A stretch of DNA of 64,000 nt from an uncultured Collinsella sp. (GTDB taxonomy: Bacteria; Actinomycetota; Coriobacteriia; Coriobacteriales; Coriobacteriaceae), in the NCBI GenBank assembly GCA_902494345.1, contig CABUSV010000004.1:91439-155438 (forward strand). The letters are read 5' to 3'. This document shows positions 35,018 through 45,708 of the stretch, piece by piece (positions within the stretch are counted from its first letter, which is position 1; every line of letters begins with the position of its first letter). The position numbers and the translations under genes are program-made. A model generated the notes under the pieces. That model saw nothing but the letters and a program-made list of their open reading frames with translations, ran no database searches and was not told the DNA's origin.

Positions 35018-37118
35018 CGATGAGGAGAAAGACCAGGTACGCGCTGCGTCCGATCTAGTCGCCATCGTGCAGGAAACGGTTGAACTCAAGCCCCGCGGCC
35101 ACGAGTTTTGGGGTTGCTGCCCCTTTCATGGCGAAAAGACGCCGTCATTCCACATTATCCCCGCCACGCAGGTGTGGCATTGCTTTGGCTGCGGCGAGGG
35201 TGGCGACGTCTTCACCTATATCATGAAGCGCGAGAACCTGAGCTTTCCCGAGTCAATTCGTTATTTGGCCGATCGCGCGGGTATTGAGCTGCATGACACC
35301 GGAGATCGCCGCGAGCGCGGTACCAAGCGTGCCCGCATCTACGATCTGTGCGCCGAGACCGCCCAGTTCTACCACACCATGCTTATGCGCGGTAAGGACG
35401 GCCGTCCGCGCGAGTACTTTGCCAGCCGCGGCATGGGTGGTGACGTCTGCCGCCGCTACTGCCTGGGTTTTGCACCGGGCCGCAATATGCTGGTGTCGCA
35501 CCTGTCTCAGGCGGGCTTTACCCCGCAGGAGATGATCGACGCCAATGTTGCTGTGAGCCGCGGGCGAGGGCAGCTTGCCGACCGCTTCTACGACCGCGTA
35601 ATGTTTCCCATCTTTGACGAGCAGGGTCACAACATTGCCTTTGGCGGTCGCATCATGGGTGACGGCCAGCCTAAGTATCTTAACACCGCCGAGACGAGCG
35701 TGTTTCACAAAAAGCGAAACCTCTACGGCTTTAATTGGGCCAAGGAGTTTATCGTCGCGCAGGATACCGCCATTGTGGTGGAGGGCTATACCGACTGCAT
35801 CGCCTGCTGGGAGGCGGGGATTAAAAACGTTGTCGCCACGCTGGGCACCGCGCTCACGGAGCATCACGTCAAGACGCTCACTCGCTTTGCCAAGCGCATC
35901 GTGTATATGTTTGACGGCGATGCCGCCGGTCAAAAGGCCGCTCGTCGCGCGATTCAGTTTATCGAGCAGGATTCGATGGACCTGCGCTGCGTGGTGCTGC
36001 CCGACGGCAACGATCCTATGGAGTTTATTACGGCACATGGTGGTCAGGAGCTGCAGACGCGCATCGACGCTGCCGAGCCGCTCATGGACTTCGTGTACCG
36101 TTCGCTGCAGGAGTCGAGCGACATCACTACGCCAGGCGGTCGCGCCAAGGCGCTGGAAGATGCGCTGACGCTTATCTATCCGCTGCGCGATAGCTATATG
36201 ATCGACACGTACTTTATCCAGATCGCCGATCTGCTGGGTTTGGATTTGGAGACGGTGCGCGCGAGTTCGGGTCGCGTGTTTCGCGATGTCGCCAAGCGCG
36301 AAGATGCGGAACGACGTCGTGAGCAGAACTATGAACGCCAGCGGGCACAGGCTGAGCGGTCCAGCGGGACGGGCAGCCGGGCGTCGAGTTCTCGCGACGC
36401 CGGTCGTGGTGCTTGGGCGTCGGGCGCGACGCCGGCAGTAGCGGCACTGGTCGAAGAAGAGCCGTACGACTACGTCCCGCTCGATGCCTATGGCGCTGCA
36501 CCAGTGGAGGTCGTTGACGACTTGCCGCCAATCGATGTGCCTGATGGTATGGGCGCTGTGTCTGTGGCTGATGGTTTGGGCGCACCGGCTGCGGCGGCGC
36601 CGATGGTTCTTACCGATCTAGAGCGCAAGTCTTTGGCAGGGGAGCGCGAGCTGTTGACGATGCTTACGAGCTACCCCGACCTGTTCCGCACGTATGCCGA
36701 CCGCATCTGCTCCATCGAGTGGGTTGACCCACGTCACGAGTCCATCGCATGGGCCATTCTGGCAACGCCGCCGGGAACCGATCCTGCAGCCTGCATGGAT
36801 GCGGCGCGCTCGGTGTGTCCCGATGCGGCAACGCTTGTGAGTGCCGGGCGCATCTCGGCGACGAGCAAGCACCCCACCGAGACGAACATCGTGTTTATGC
36901 TCGATACGCTCGAGCTCTACACCATCAAGCGCCGCATGCGTGCCGCACAGGCCAAGCTGCGCCAGGACCGTTCGCTCGATGATGAGGCCCGTCGTGCGCT
37001 GACCGTGCAGGCCGCGCAGGACTCGCAGCGTCAGCGCGAACTGCAAAAGTCGATCGGCGGCGTGGCGGACCCGTTCCGTTTGATCGGTCTGGAGGCCGCA
37101 GGCACCGAACAAGCCTAG
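35010..37118 (+). CDS. dnaG: DNA primase
   Basis: The 702-residue protein starts at GTG, overlapping ribF by 8 bases. A CHC2 zinc-binding domain comes first (CCPFHGEKTPSFH, then WHCFGCGEGGD). A TOPRIM catalytic core follows: VEGYTDCIACWEAG and YMFDGDAAGQKA. The poorly conserved linker (about 430-540) is rich in Gly, Ala and Asp, and a DnaB-binding C-terminal helical region ends the protein. It makes RNA primers at replication forks. rpoD follows after 110 bases, as in the macromolecular synthesis arrangement. Confidence 0.96.
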   Translation: MISDEEKDQVRAASDLVAIVQETVELKPRGHEFWGCCPFHGEKTPSFHIIPATQVWHCFGCGEGGDVFTYIMKRENLSFPESIRYLADRAGIELHDTGDRRERGTKRARIYDLCAETAQFYHTMLMRGKDGRPREYFASRGMGGDVCRRYCLGFAPGRNMLVSHLSQAGFTPQEMIDANVAVSRGRGQLADRFYDRVMFPIFDEQGHNIAFGGRIMGDGQPKYLNTAETSVFHKKRNLYGFNWAKEFIVAQDTAIVVEGYTDCIACWEAGIKNVVATLGTALTEHHVKTLTRFAKRIVYMFDGDAAGQKAARRAIQFIEQDSMDLRCVVLPDGNDPMEFITAHGGQELQTRIDAAEPLMDFVYRSLQESSDITTPGGRAKALEDALTLIYPLRDSYMIDTYFIQIADLLGLDLETVRASSGRVFRDVAKREDAERRREQNYERQRAQAERSSGTGSRASSSRDAGRGAWASGATPAVAALVEEEPYDYVPLDAYGAAPVEVVDDLPPIDVPDGMGAVSVADGLGAPAAAAPMVLTDLERKSLAGERELLTMLTSYPDLFRTYADRICSIEWVDPRHESIAWAILATPPGTDPAACMDAARSVCPDAATLVSAGRISATSKHPTETNIVFMLDTLELYTIKRRMRAAQAKLRQDRSLDDEARRALTVQAAQDSQRQRELQKSIGGVADPFRLIGLEAAGTEQA

Positions 37119-37228
37119 ATGTTGTGGTCAACCAGCGTATTCTCGCCTATATCCAGTCCTCTTTTTGGGTATAGACGTCAATGTGTGTGCTAAAGTATTG
37201 AGTCCTGTGGACTATGAAGGGAGAATCT

Positions 37229-38578
<1,350 letters not shown>

Positions 38579-38591
38579 CCTCGCAAGCAAG

Positions 38592-38627
38592 AAGCGCCCT
38601 CAAGCACATCTGCTTGGGGGCGCTTTC
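38592..38627 (+). terminator. Intrinsic terminator of rpoD
   Basis: A 15-base stem (38592-38606 with 38611-38625, one G-U) has a CATC loop and a short T tail. Confidence 0.8.
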
Positions 38628-38630
38628 ATG

Positions 38631-38686
38631 TAGTCGTTGGGGACGTTCTTGAATGACTAGTCGTTTAAGAACGTCCCCAATGACTA
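38631..38686. repeat. REP-like palindromic element (solitary pair)
   Basis: TTGGGGACGTTCTT (38637-38650) and AAGAACGTCCCCAA (38667-38680) are exact reverse complements, extended outward by TAGTC/GACTA. The same GGGGACGTTCTT unit flanks the RAYT gene near 59-60 kb, so this is a non-autonomous copy. It sits between the rpoD terminator and the tRNA promoter. Confidence 0.8.
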
Positions 38687-38712
38687 GGTCGGAAAAATTC
38701 TTAAAAAAGTTC

Positions 38713-38740
38713 TTGCCCTAAGCTGATTCGTCCGTATAAT
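38713..38740 (+). promoter_or_regulatory. Promoter of the tRNA-Asn pair
   Basis: TTGCCC (38713-38718) and a perfect TATAAT (38735-38740) are separated by 16 bases, 31 bases ahead of the first tRNA. Confidence 0.75.
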
Positions 38741-38770
38741 AAATTTCGTTGCTTGAGAGCACGCACCTAT

Positions 38771-38845
38771 TCCTCGGTAGCTCAATGGTAGAGCACGCGG
38801 CTGTTAACCGCGCTGTTGTAGGTTCGAGTCCTACCCGGGGAGCCA
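38771..38845 (+). tRNA. tRNA-Asn (GTT), copy 1
   Basis: The cloverleaf folds with acceptor TCCTCGG/CCGGGGA, anticodon GTT at 38803-38805, and T-arm GGTTCGAGTCC. Discriminator G and CCA are encoded (38843-38845). Confidence 0.95.
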
Positions 38846-38878
38846 GAATTTTCCAGCCCATTCCGTTGGGCTTTAAAT

Positions 38879-38953
38879 TCCTCGGTAGCTCAATGGTAGA
38901 GCACGCGGCTGTTAACCGCGCTGTTGTAGGTTCGAGTCCTACCCGGGGAGCCA
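38879..38953 (+). tRNA. tRNA-Asn (GTT), copy 2
   Basis: This copy is identical to the first over all 75 bases, including the encoded CCA, and starts 108 bases downstream. Both are probably cut from one transcript that ends at the terminator after it. Confidence 0.95.
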
Positions 38954-38961
38954 GGTTGTAA

Positions 38962-38986
38962 AACCCGTCGCTTATGCGGCGGGTTT
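38962..38986 (+). terminator. Terminator of the tRNA pair
   Basis: AACCCGTCGC (38962-38971) pairs with GCGGCGGGTT (38976-38985, one G-U) across a TTAT loop and leads into six Ts. Confidence 0.85.
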
Positions 38987-39148
38987 TTTCATGCCGCGAT
39001 CGCCGTTCGCGAACGTTACCGTATCAACATTTCGTGTCGAGGATGTAATCCCGAGGCCCGCCACCTCAACATGGCGCGGTCGTTGTAGAATATTGCAATG
39101 ATTGCTCCCACGACATGGTGCCGCGAGCACCAAGAAAAGGAGATTCTT

Positions 39149-39505
39149 GTGTCTGAGACCATTAACGGCAGCCTGAGCGTCTCGAACGACGTTATTGCCG
39201 ATATTGCCGGTTATGCCGCGATGACGTGCTATGGCGTCGTCGGTATGGCCGAACAGCTCCAGGGCGCTGAGAGCGTGCGCCTGCTTGCCGGTCAGCGCCT
39301 CCGCAAGGGCGTGCTTGTCTCCGCCGACGAGAACGGCCTTACGGTCGATCTTCACGTCGTGCTCGAGAACGGCGTCAACATGAAGTCTGTCTGCCACAAT
39401 CTTTCGAGCTCCGTTGCCTTCACTTTGCAGGAGATCGCCCAGATCGATCCCGCCAGCCTTAAGATCGGCATCCATATCGACGCGCTCAAGAGCCGTCTGA
39501 ACTAG
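39149..39505 (+). CDS. Asp23/Gls24-family envelope-stress protein
   Basis: The GTG at 39149 has AAAAGGAG six bases upstream and gives 118 residues. The sequence has the family's ISNDVIADIAGYAA-like start and a VDLHVVLENGVNM strand. In Gram-positives, Asp23-like genes (YloU) sit directly before the DAK-domain fatty-acid kinase gene, exactly as here with a 27-base gap. Function in the family is envelope homeostasis or an unknown partner role. Confidence 0.85.
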   Translation: MSETINGSLSVSNDVIADIAGYAAMTCYGVVGMAEQLQGAESVRLLAGQRLRKGVLVSADENGLTVDLHVVLENGVNMKSVCHNLSSSVAFTLQEIAQIDPASLKIGIHIDALKSRLN

Positions 39506-39532
39506 CATCCGAAAACGGAGATTCAAATACCC

Positions 39533-41194
39533 ATGATTGCAAAGACCATTCGCACCTGTTTTCCGATCGCTGCGGCTGCTGTTTCCGACAAGGCCGAGGA
39601 GATCAACAAGCTCAACGTCTTCCCCGTACCCGACGGCGACACCGGTACCAACATGTCGCTCACGCTCGCCTCGGTGACCAAGGAGCTTTCCGCCCTTCCC
39701 GCCGATGCCGACATGGAGGCCATCGCCGGCGCTATCACCCACGGCTCCCTGATGGGTGCCCGCGGCAACTCCGGCGTCATCACCTCGCAGATCCTTCGCG
39801 GCGTGGCCGAGGGCCTCGTCTCTGCCGATGAGCCCATCACGTCTGCCAACATCGCCTTCGCCTTCCGTCGTGCCGTCAAGGTCGCCTTCCAGGCCGTCCG
39901 CAAGCCCATCGAGGGCACGATCCTCACGGTACTGCGCGATGTCTCGACCAAGGCCGACGAGTGCGAAAAGAAGAAGTTCTCGGCCGAGGACGCGCTCGAT
40001 GCCATCGTTGTCGAGGCCTACCAGTCTGTCGCCCGCACGCCCGACCTGCTGCCGGTTCTGAAGGAGAACGGCGTGGTCGACTCCGGCGCCTTTGGCTTTG
40101 CCATCTTCCTGGAGAACTTTGTTGCCGCTGCGCTCGGCCGTAGCACCGTTGTCGAGGATTTCTCCGCCACGTTTGATTCTGCCGGCTCTGCCCGCGATGC
40201 GGCCCTCGGTCGCGTTGAGATCGAGGCCAACGATGACTGGGAGGGCTCGGAGTTCCGCTACTGCAACGAGTTCCTCTTTAAGGCCGATGCCCCGTTTGAC
40301 GAGGACGAGTGCCTTAAGTTCCTGGGTTCCATGGGCGACTGCGAGCTGCTCGTGGGTGCCTATCCCGACTACAAGATCCACGTGCACTCCAACACCCCCA
40401 ACCTGGTGCTCGAGCACATGCTGCAGCTTGGTCAGATCTATGAGGTCTTTATCCACAACATGGAGATGGAGGCCCACGACCGTACCGTTAAGATCCACGA
40501 GGATCAGGAGAAGGCCGCCGAGCCCGCGAAGGCCCTGGGCTTTGTCGCCGTTGCCGCCGGTTCCGGTGAGGCCGACATCCTCAAGTCCCTCGGCGTTGAC
40601 GTGATCGTCTCGGGTGGCCAGACCATGAACCCCTCGACCGCCGACCTGTTGGGCGCCGTCGACCAGGTCAACGCGACCTCGGTCATCATCCTGCCCAATA
40701 ACGGCAACATCCGCATGGCTGCCGAGGCCGCAGCCTCTGCCTGCACCGACAAGAAGGTCGCCGTCGTTCCCACCAAGACCGTCCCGCAGGCGTTCTCCGC
40801 GCTGTTCGCCGTCCTGCCCGATTCTGAGCTCGAGGACGCCGTTGCCGCCATGGTTGACGCCATCAGCGAGGTCCGCGATGGCGAGGTCACCCGCGCCGTG
40901 CGCGACTCCAGCGCCTCGGACGGCTCTCCGATTCACTCCGGTGACGTCATGGGCATCATCGCCGGCTCCATCGACGTGGTCGGTTCCGACGTGAAGCAGG
41001 TCACGCTCGACTGCATCAACCGCATGCAGGAGGAAGAGGAAGGCGACGCGCTGACGATTCTGGCCGGCGAGGAGCTATCCGACGAGGCCTTCCAGGAGAT
41101 CGTCGACGCCATCGAGGAGGCTCAGCCCGATCTGGAGATCGACGCCCATCGTGGCGAGCAGCCGCTCTATCCCGTGATCTTCTCGATCGAGTAG
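39533..41194 (+). CDS. fakA: DAK2/DegV-like kinase, FakA-type
   Basis: The 553-residue protein has an N-terminal DAK2 (DhaL-like) domain with NKLNVFPVPDGDTGTNM, whose Asp residues bind Mg-ATP, and GARGNSGVITSQI. A middle domain and a C-terminal DegV-like lobe follow (about 330-553; TSVIILPNNGNI). FakA phosphorylates fatty acids bound to a FakB partner for phospholipid synthesis; plsX and acpP lie nearby. No fakB is in this window. It is followed by recG after 9 bases. Confidence 0.88.
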   Translation: MIAKTIRTCFPIAAAAVSDKAEEINKLNVFPVPDGDTGTNMSLTLASVTKELSALPADADMEAIAGAITHGSLMGARGNSGVITSQILRGVAEGLVSADEPITSANIAFAFRRAVKVAFQAVRKPIEGTILTVLRDVSTKADECEKKKFSAEDALDAIVVEAYQSVARTPDLLPVLKENGVVDSGAFGFAIFLENFVAAALGRSTVVEDFSATFDSAGSARDAALGRVEIEANDDWEGSEFRYCNEFLFKADAPFDEDECLKFLGSMGDCELLVGAYPDYKIHVHSNTPNLVLEHMLQLGQIYEVFIHNMEMEAHDRTVKIHEDQEKAAEPAKALGFVAVAAGSGEADILKSLGVDVIVSGGQTMNPSTADLLGAVDQVNATSVIILPNNGNIRMAAEAAASACTDKKVAVVPTKTVPQAFSALFAVLPDSELEDAVAAMVDAISEVRDGEVTRAVRDSSASDGSPIHSGDVMGIIAGSIDVVGSDVKQVTLDCINRMQEEEEGDALTILAGEELSDEAFQEIVDAIEEAQPDLEIDAHRGEQPLYPVIFSIE

Positions 41195-41203
41195 GCTCTG
41201 CCT

Positions 41204-43381
41204 ATGTCCGAGCTGTGCTCCGTGCCGCGCGTCTCGGAGCGCTTTGCCCAGAGCAATGCGTTCGACGAGGATATCGCGCGACTCAAATATGTTTCGGGTA
41301 AACGTGAGGAGGCCCTTCGCCGTCTGGGAATTCGGACGGTGGGGGACCTCCTTCTCCATATCCCTCATCGATACCTGGACTTTACCCGTTCTTGGTCTAT
41401 CGAGATGGCGCCCATCGGTACTGTGTGCACCATCATCGCCACGGTCGACCGTATCGTCCAAAAACAGCCGCGTCCGCGCATGCAGGTGACCGAGGTCTCA
41501 CTCGTTGACGAGACGGGCGTGCTGCAGGTCGCCTTTTTCCGCCAGCCCTGGATTGCCCAGCAGCTTAAGCAGGGCGACCGCCTGGCCGTGATGGGCAAGG
41601 TTGAGTTTGCCTACGGTTTTAAGCAGATGGCCTCGCCGCACTTTGAAAAGCTCGAGGAAGGGCGTGCCGCGGGCACTATCCTGCCGGTCCATTACGTGAG
41701 TGATGGCGTAAGCCAGGCGTGGATGCGCCGCATCGTAAGCGGCGCGCTCGAGGTCGTCGGCAATCCCTTTGATCCCATTCCGGCACCGCTGCGCGTTAAG
41801 CGTCGCCTGATGAGCAATGCCCGCGCGCTGCGCTCAATCCATTTTCCATCGAGTATGGCCGAGCGCGATATCGCGCGACGTCGCCTTGCTTATGAGGAGT
41901 GCCTTTACCTTCAGCTGGCGCTGCGCCTGCGCAACGATGGCGGCCTAGTCGATGTGGTGCCCTATGCCCACACCGCGGGCGAGCACCTGGCCGCACTCAA
42001 GCAAGCCCTGCCGTTTTCGCTGAGCGACGAGCAGGAGGCCGCGTTCCAAGATATCCTGCGCGATATGTGCGATGGCGGGCGCGTGATGAACCGCCTGCTG
42101 CTGGGCGATGTCGGTACTGGTAAGACCGCCGTTGCCGCCTGCGCGCTGGCTTTGGCTGCCGATAGCGGCACCCAGGCCTGCGTTATGGCGCCCACGGGCG
42201 TGCTGGCGCGCCAATATGCCGATAAGACCGGCCCTCTACTCTCGCAGGCCGGCATGTCCTGGGCGCTTCTGACGGGTGCCACGCCGGCCTCTGAGCGCGA
42301 GCAGATCCATGCCCAGCTGGAATCGGGCGAGCTTGATGTGCTCTTTGGAACCCACGCGGTCCTTTCGGATGACGTTACGTTCAAGCATCTGTCGCTCGTG
42401 GTCATCGATGAACAGCACCGGTTTGGCGTCGGCCAACGCAACGCCCTGCGCGCGAAGGGCCCCGGTGCCGATCTGCTCGTTATGACGGCAACGCCCATCC
42501 CGCGTACGCTGGCGCTTTCGGTCTACGGCGATCTGGACACGAGTATCATCCGCCATCGGCCCGTCCCTGGCGCTGGCGTGACGACACGCGTGCTCACCGA
42601 GTCGAGCCGCGACCTCGCCTATGGCGCCATCCGTGAGGCGCATGCAAAGGGCCAGCAGGCCTACGTGATTTGCCCACTTGTGGAGCCGAGTGATTCGGCC
42701 GATGAGCTGGAAGACGTACCTGGTATCGCCCGCGACGACGAGGGCCGCGTGACGGTCCCCGTGCCGCTGCACGATACGGCAACCGAGCTCGATCGCCTGC
42801 GTCTGGCGTTGCCGGGTTTTGTCATCGAGCGCCTTCACGGCCGCATGCCGGCGGGGGAGAAGGATCGTGTGATCGACGCCTTCAAGCGTGGCGAGATCGA
42901 TGTGCTCGTCTCGACTACGGTGGTCGAGGTGGGCGTCGACGTGCCTAACGCCACCGTCATGGTCATCGAGAACGGCGAGCGCTTTGGGTTGGCTGCCCTG
43001 CACCAGCTGCGTGGTCGCGTGGGCCGTGGCAGCGTGTCGGGCACGTGCCTGGTCATGACGCACTCCAAGGGCAACGGCGGCGCGTCGGCAGCACAAGATC
43101 GCCTGCAATCGCTCGAAAAAACTTCGGATGGTTTTACGCTCGCCCAGATGGACCTGCGTCTGCGTCACGAGGGCGAAATCCTAGGGTACCGCCAGCACGG
43201 CGGCGTGACCTTGCGCTTTGTGGACCTGGACGCCGATGAGGACCTTATCGAATGGGCCCATTTGGACGCGGTCGAGCTCTTGCGGTATGCTTGCACTCTT
43301 GACTCCGTGGCGACGCGCCCCCTGCGCGACGCGGTCGCCATGCGTTATCGACATATTTTTAAGGAGGTCAGCGGAGGATGA
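41204..43381 (+). CDS. recG: ATP-dependent DNA helicase RecG
   Basis: The 725-residue protein has an N-terminal wedge/OB domain, then helicase motifs: GDVGTGKTAVA (Walker A), VVIDEQHRFG (DExQ box), TATPIPRTL, and VSTTVVEVGVDVPNAT and HQLRGRVGRG (motifs V and VI). RecG remodels stalled forks and branch-migrates Holliday junctions. It shares ATGA with the next gene, rsmD. Confidence 0.95.
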   Translation: MSELCSVPRVSERFAQSNAFDEDIARLKYVSGKREEALRRLGIRTVGDLLLHIPHRYLDFTRSWSIEMAPIGTVCTIIATVDRIVQKQPRPRMQVTEVSLVDETGVLQVAFFRQPWIAQQLKQGDRLAVMGKVEFAYGFKQMASPHFEKLEEGRAAGTILPVHYVSDGVSQAWMRRIVSGALEVVGNPFDPIPAPLRVKRRLMSNARALRSIHFPSSMAERDIARRRLAYEECLYLQLALRLRNDGGLVDVVPYAHTAGEHLAALKQALPFSLSDEQEAAFQDILRDMCDGGRVMNRLLLGDVGTGKTAVAACALALAADSGTQACVMAPTGVLARQYADKTGPLLSQAGMSWALLTGATPASEREQIHAQLESGELDVLFGTHAVLSDDVTFKHLSLVVIDEQHRFGVGQRNALRAKGPGADLLVMTATPIPRTLALSVYGDLDTSIIRHRPVPGAGVTTRVLTESSRDLAYGAIREAHAKGQQAYVICPLVEPSDSADELEDVPGIARDDEGRVTVPVPLHDTATELDRLRLALPGFVIERLHGRMPAGEKDRVIDAFKRGEIDVLVSTTVVEVGVDVPNATVMVIENGERFGLAALHQLRGRVGRGSVSGTCLVMTHSKGNGGASAAQDRLQSLEKTSDGFTLAQMDLRLRHEGEILGYRQHGGVTLRFVDLDADEDLIEWAHLDAVELLRYACTLDSVATRPLRDAVAMRYRHIFKEVSGG

Positions 43382-44034
43382 GAATCATCGGCGGCGAATG
43401 GCGCGGTCGTAAGATCGAGGAGCCCCGTGGTCGCGATGTTACCCGCCCCACGACTGATCGCGTACGCGAGGCGTGCGCATCTATGGTCATGTCGGCATTC
43501 GACTTCGATTTGGACGAGGTTCGTGTGCTGGATGCCTTTGGCGGCTCCGGCGCTCTGGGAATCGAGATGCTCTCTCGTGGGGCCTGCTCGCTCACGACGT
43601 TTGAGATCGATCGCAACGCCGCGCGGCTCATTACCAAGAATATCGAGTCGCTTTGCCGTGACCGTGCGCGTTGGCGAGTGGTCACGGGCGATATGCTGGC
43701 GAGTGCCTCGCGCGGTCGTGTGCCGGGCGGCCCCTTTGATCTGGTTCTGCTCGACCCGCCTTATGCTTTTGGTGCCGAGCCGGTCGAGGAACTGCTGCAG
43801 AACCTGGCTCAGCAAGGTCTGCTTGAGTCTGGCGCTTACGCCTTGTTTGAGCATGCCGCCGCCGATGCGGGCGCGCATCCGGCAGGCTTTGAGACTGTAC
43901 GTGAGAAGCGCTACGGCATTACCTCGGTCGACCTGCTTCGTTGGGTCGGCGATGACGACGGTGAGGGCGATAGCGCCGGCACCGATGCTGATAACAACGA
44001 TGCCGCGACGTTTCAGGAGGACGCCCATGAATGA
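43378..44034 (+). CDS. rsmD: 16S rRNA (guanine-966-N2) methyltransferase RsmD
   Basis: The protein has 218 residues. The N-terminus MRIIGGEWRGRKIEEPRG is typical, the SAM motif is VLDAFGGSGALGIEMLSRG, and the catalytic motif is LLDPPYAFG (DPPY). The last 20 residues form an extra acidic tail. Overlap with recG (ATGA) and coaD (8 bases) indicates one operon. Confidence 0.93.
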   Translation: MRIIGGEWRGRKIEEPRGRDVTRPTTDRVREACASMVMSAFDFDLDEVRVLDAFGGSGALGIEMLSRGACSLTTFEIDRNAARLITKNIESLCRDRARWRVVTGDMLASASRGRVPGGPFDLVLLDPPYAFGAEPVEELLQNLAQQGLLESGAYALFEHAAADAGAHPAGFETVREKRYGITSVDLLRWVGDDDGEGDSAGTDADNNDAATFQEDAHE

Positions 44035-44524
44035 CACCATCAACCGCGTCATCGTCCCGGGCACCTTCGATCCCATCACGTTTGGCCATATCGATGTGAT
44101 CCGCCGCGCCCGCCGCATCTTTCCCAGCGTGATCGTCGCTGTTGCCGAGTCGCAGGGTAAAAACGGTGTGGGCACCACGTTCACGCTCGATGAGCGCGTG
44201 GCGCTGGCCCGCGAGGCGCTCGGTGATATCGACGGCGTCGAGGTCCTGCCCTTTACCGGCCTCTTGGTCGACTTCGCTCGTGAGCAGGGGGCGGGGGCCG
44301 TGGTCAAGGGTCTGCGCGCCATGACCGACTTTGAGTATGAGCTGCAGCAGGCCGACCTTAACTATCGCCTGGATAGCGAGCTGGAGTCCATCTTTGTCAT
44401 GAGTGCGCCGCAGTACGGCTATATCTCGAGCTCGGTCGTTCGCCAGATTGCCTCGCTCGGCAGCGATGTATCGACGTTTGTCCCGTCCAACGTGGTCGAA
44501 GCGCTCAAACATCGCTTTTCGTGA
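44027..44524 (+). CDS. coaD: Phosphopantetheine adenylyltransferase CoaD
   Basis: The true start is the ATG at 44027, after TTTCAGGAGG, giving 165 residues; a longer upstream frame only reads rsmD out of frame. Motifs are VPGTFDPITFGHIDVI (TxGH-like) and YGYISSSVVRQIASLG. It makes dephospho-CoA, supplying the phosphopantetheine later placed on AcpP, encoded 2.6 kb downstream. Confidence 0.94.
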   Translation: MNDTINRVIVPGTFDPITFGHIDVIRRARRIFPSVIVAVAESQGKNGVGTTFTLDERVALAREALGDIDGVEVLPFTGLLVDFAREQGAGAVVKGLRAMTDFEYELQQADLNYRLDSELESIFVMSAPQYGYISSSVVRQIASLGSDVSTFVPSNVVEALKHRFS

Positions 44525-44592
44525 CGTTTCTTATTGCCTGGTGGCATGTGGTAAACTAGCACGATGATATGTTACCTATGAAAGGAGACCGG

Positions 44593-45090
44593 ATGCCGGG
44601 CGAGAATTTTCCTGGCGATAGGATCGTCAGCTTGGTCGATGAGCTCGAAGGGCTGATCGAGGAAGCCAAGCCGCCTTTCGGCAAGAACGCTCAGTTCAAG
44701 GTCATCGACGCCGACGTGTTCTTCAACATCCTCGACGAGATCCGCATGAGCTATCCCGAGGAGTGGCAGAAGTCCCGCCGTATCCTTAAGGAGCGCGAGG
44801 AGCTTATGGCTTCCGCCGCCGCCCAGGCCGATTCCATCATCGCCGACGCTCAGCAGCAGGCCCTCACCATTGCCGGTGAGCAGGAGATCGTCCGCCTTGC
44901 GCAGCAGCAGGCCGACGACATCCGCGATCGTGCCCAGCAGTACGAGCGCGAGACGCGTTATGCTGCCGAGGACTATGCAGAGCAGGTCTTTACGCACCTG
45001 GAGGAGAACCTCAAGAGCCTGACCGGCACCGTTACCCGTTGCCGTCAGCAGCTCAACGAGGGTGCCGCCCAACAGAATGGTCAGTGGTAA
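44593..45090 (+). CDS. Coiled-coil protein, DivIVA/ATPase-subunit-B-like
   Basis: The ATG at 44593 follows AAAGGAG and gives 165 residues. The N-terminal part (GDRIVSLVDELEGLIEEAKPPF) is family-typical. A long heptad-rich helix from about 55 to 145 (Gln/Ala/Glu-rich, RLAQQQADDIRDRAQQYERE) predicts a coiled coil. Similar actinobacterial proteins next to coaD and DUF177 resemble SepIVA/DivIVA-like proteins of cell-envelope growth; the link is inferred. The stop overlaps the next start by one base. Confidence 0.75.
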   Translation: MPGENFPGDRIVSLVDELEGLIEEAKPPFGKNAQFKVIDADVFFNILDEIRMSYPEEWQKSRRILKEREELMASAAAQADSIIADAQQQALTIAGEQEIVRLAQQQADDIRDRAQQYERETRYAAEDYAEQVFTHLEENLKSLTGTVTRCRQQLNEGAAQQNGQW

Positions 45091-45644
45091 TGGCTGAGTT
45101 CCCGAGCGTTACCGTCGATCTTTCCGAGCAGCTCGAGTTTCCTGGAGATTCGTATCCGCTGACCGGTAAGGTCGATGTCGCCACCTACACGGTGGGCGAG
45201 AAGGAGTACCAGCTTCAGGACGGCATCGACTACGACGTTGTCTTTACCAATGCCGGTACCGGTGTCTTGCTCACGGGCATGGTCCGCGCGCACGCCACCG
45301 GCGAGTGCGACCGTTGCCTGGAGCCCGCCTCGTTTGATATCGCCGGCGAGATCGAGGAGTTCTACCTCTTTGAGGAGCCCGAGGATCCCGAGGCCTACGA
45401 GGACGGCTACGAGCTCCTGGGTGAGGACCGTCTAGTCGATCTGGGTGAGCCCATCAATGACGCGGTCGTTATGGACACGCCGTTTGTAGTGCTCTGCAAG
45501 CCCGATTGCCGTGGTCTGTGCCCCACATGCGGTTGCAATCTCAACGTCGAGCAATGCGATTGCGCCGCCCAGGCAGAGGCGGAATGGGCCGCTGCCACGG
45601 AAAATCCATTTGCAGCATTGAAGAATCTCAAGCTCGATGAGTAA
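45090..45644 (+). CDS. DUF177/YceD-family protein
   Basis: The 184-residue protein begins at the ATG overlapping the previous stop. It has the DUF177 pattern: RAHATGECDRCLEPASFDI, then a late Cys cluster CKPDCRGLCPTCGCNLN that should bind zinc. These genes almost always precede rpmF, as here, and the plant/bacterial homologues affect 23S rRNA metabolism. The exact activity is unknown. Confidence 0.88.
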   Translation: MAEFPSVTVDLSEQLEFPGDSYPLTGKVDVATYTVGEKEYQLQDGIDYDVVFTNAGTGVLLTGMVRAHATGECDRCLEPASFDIAGEIEEFYLFEEPEDPEAYEDGYELLGEDRLVDLGEPINDAVVMDTPFVVLCKPDCRGLCPTCGCNLNVEQCDCAAQAEAEWAAATENPFAALKNLKLDE

Positions 45645-45708
45645 AACTGTGGTAGTATCGCTACTTGCGCGTAATCGCCACACTGGATAGTTCATAAGGA
45701 AGGTCACT

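Noticed and set aside
38749..38961. 70-codon frame over the tRNA-Asn genes
   Set aside because: It merely translates the two tRNA copies, which gives a false internal repeat.
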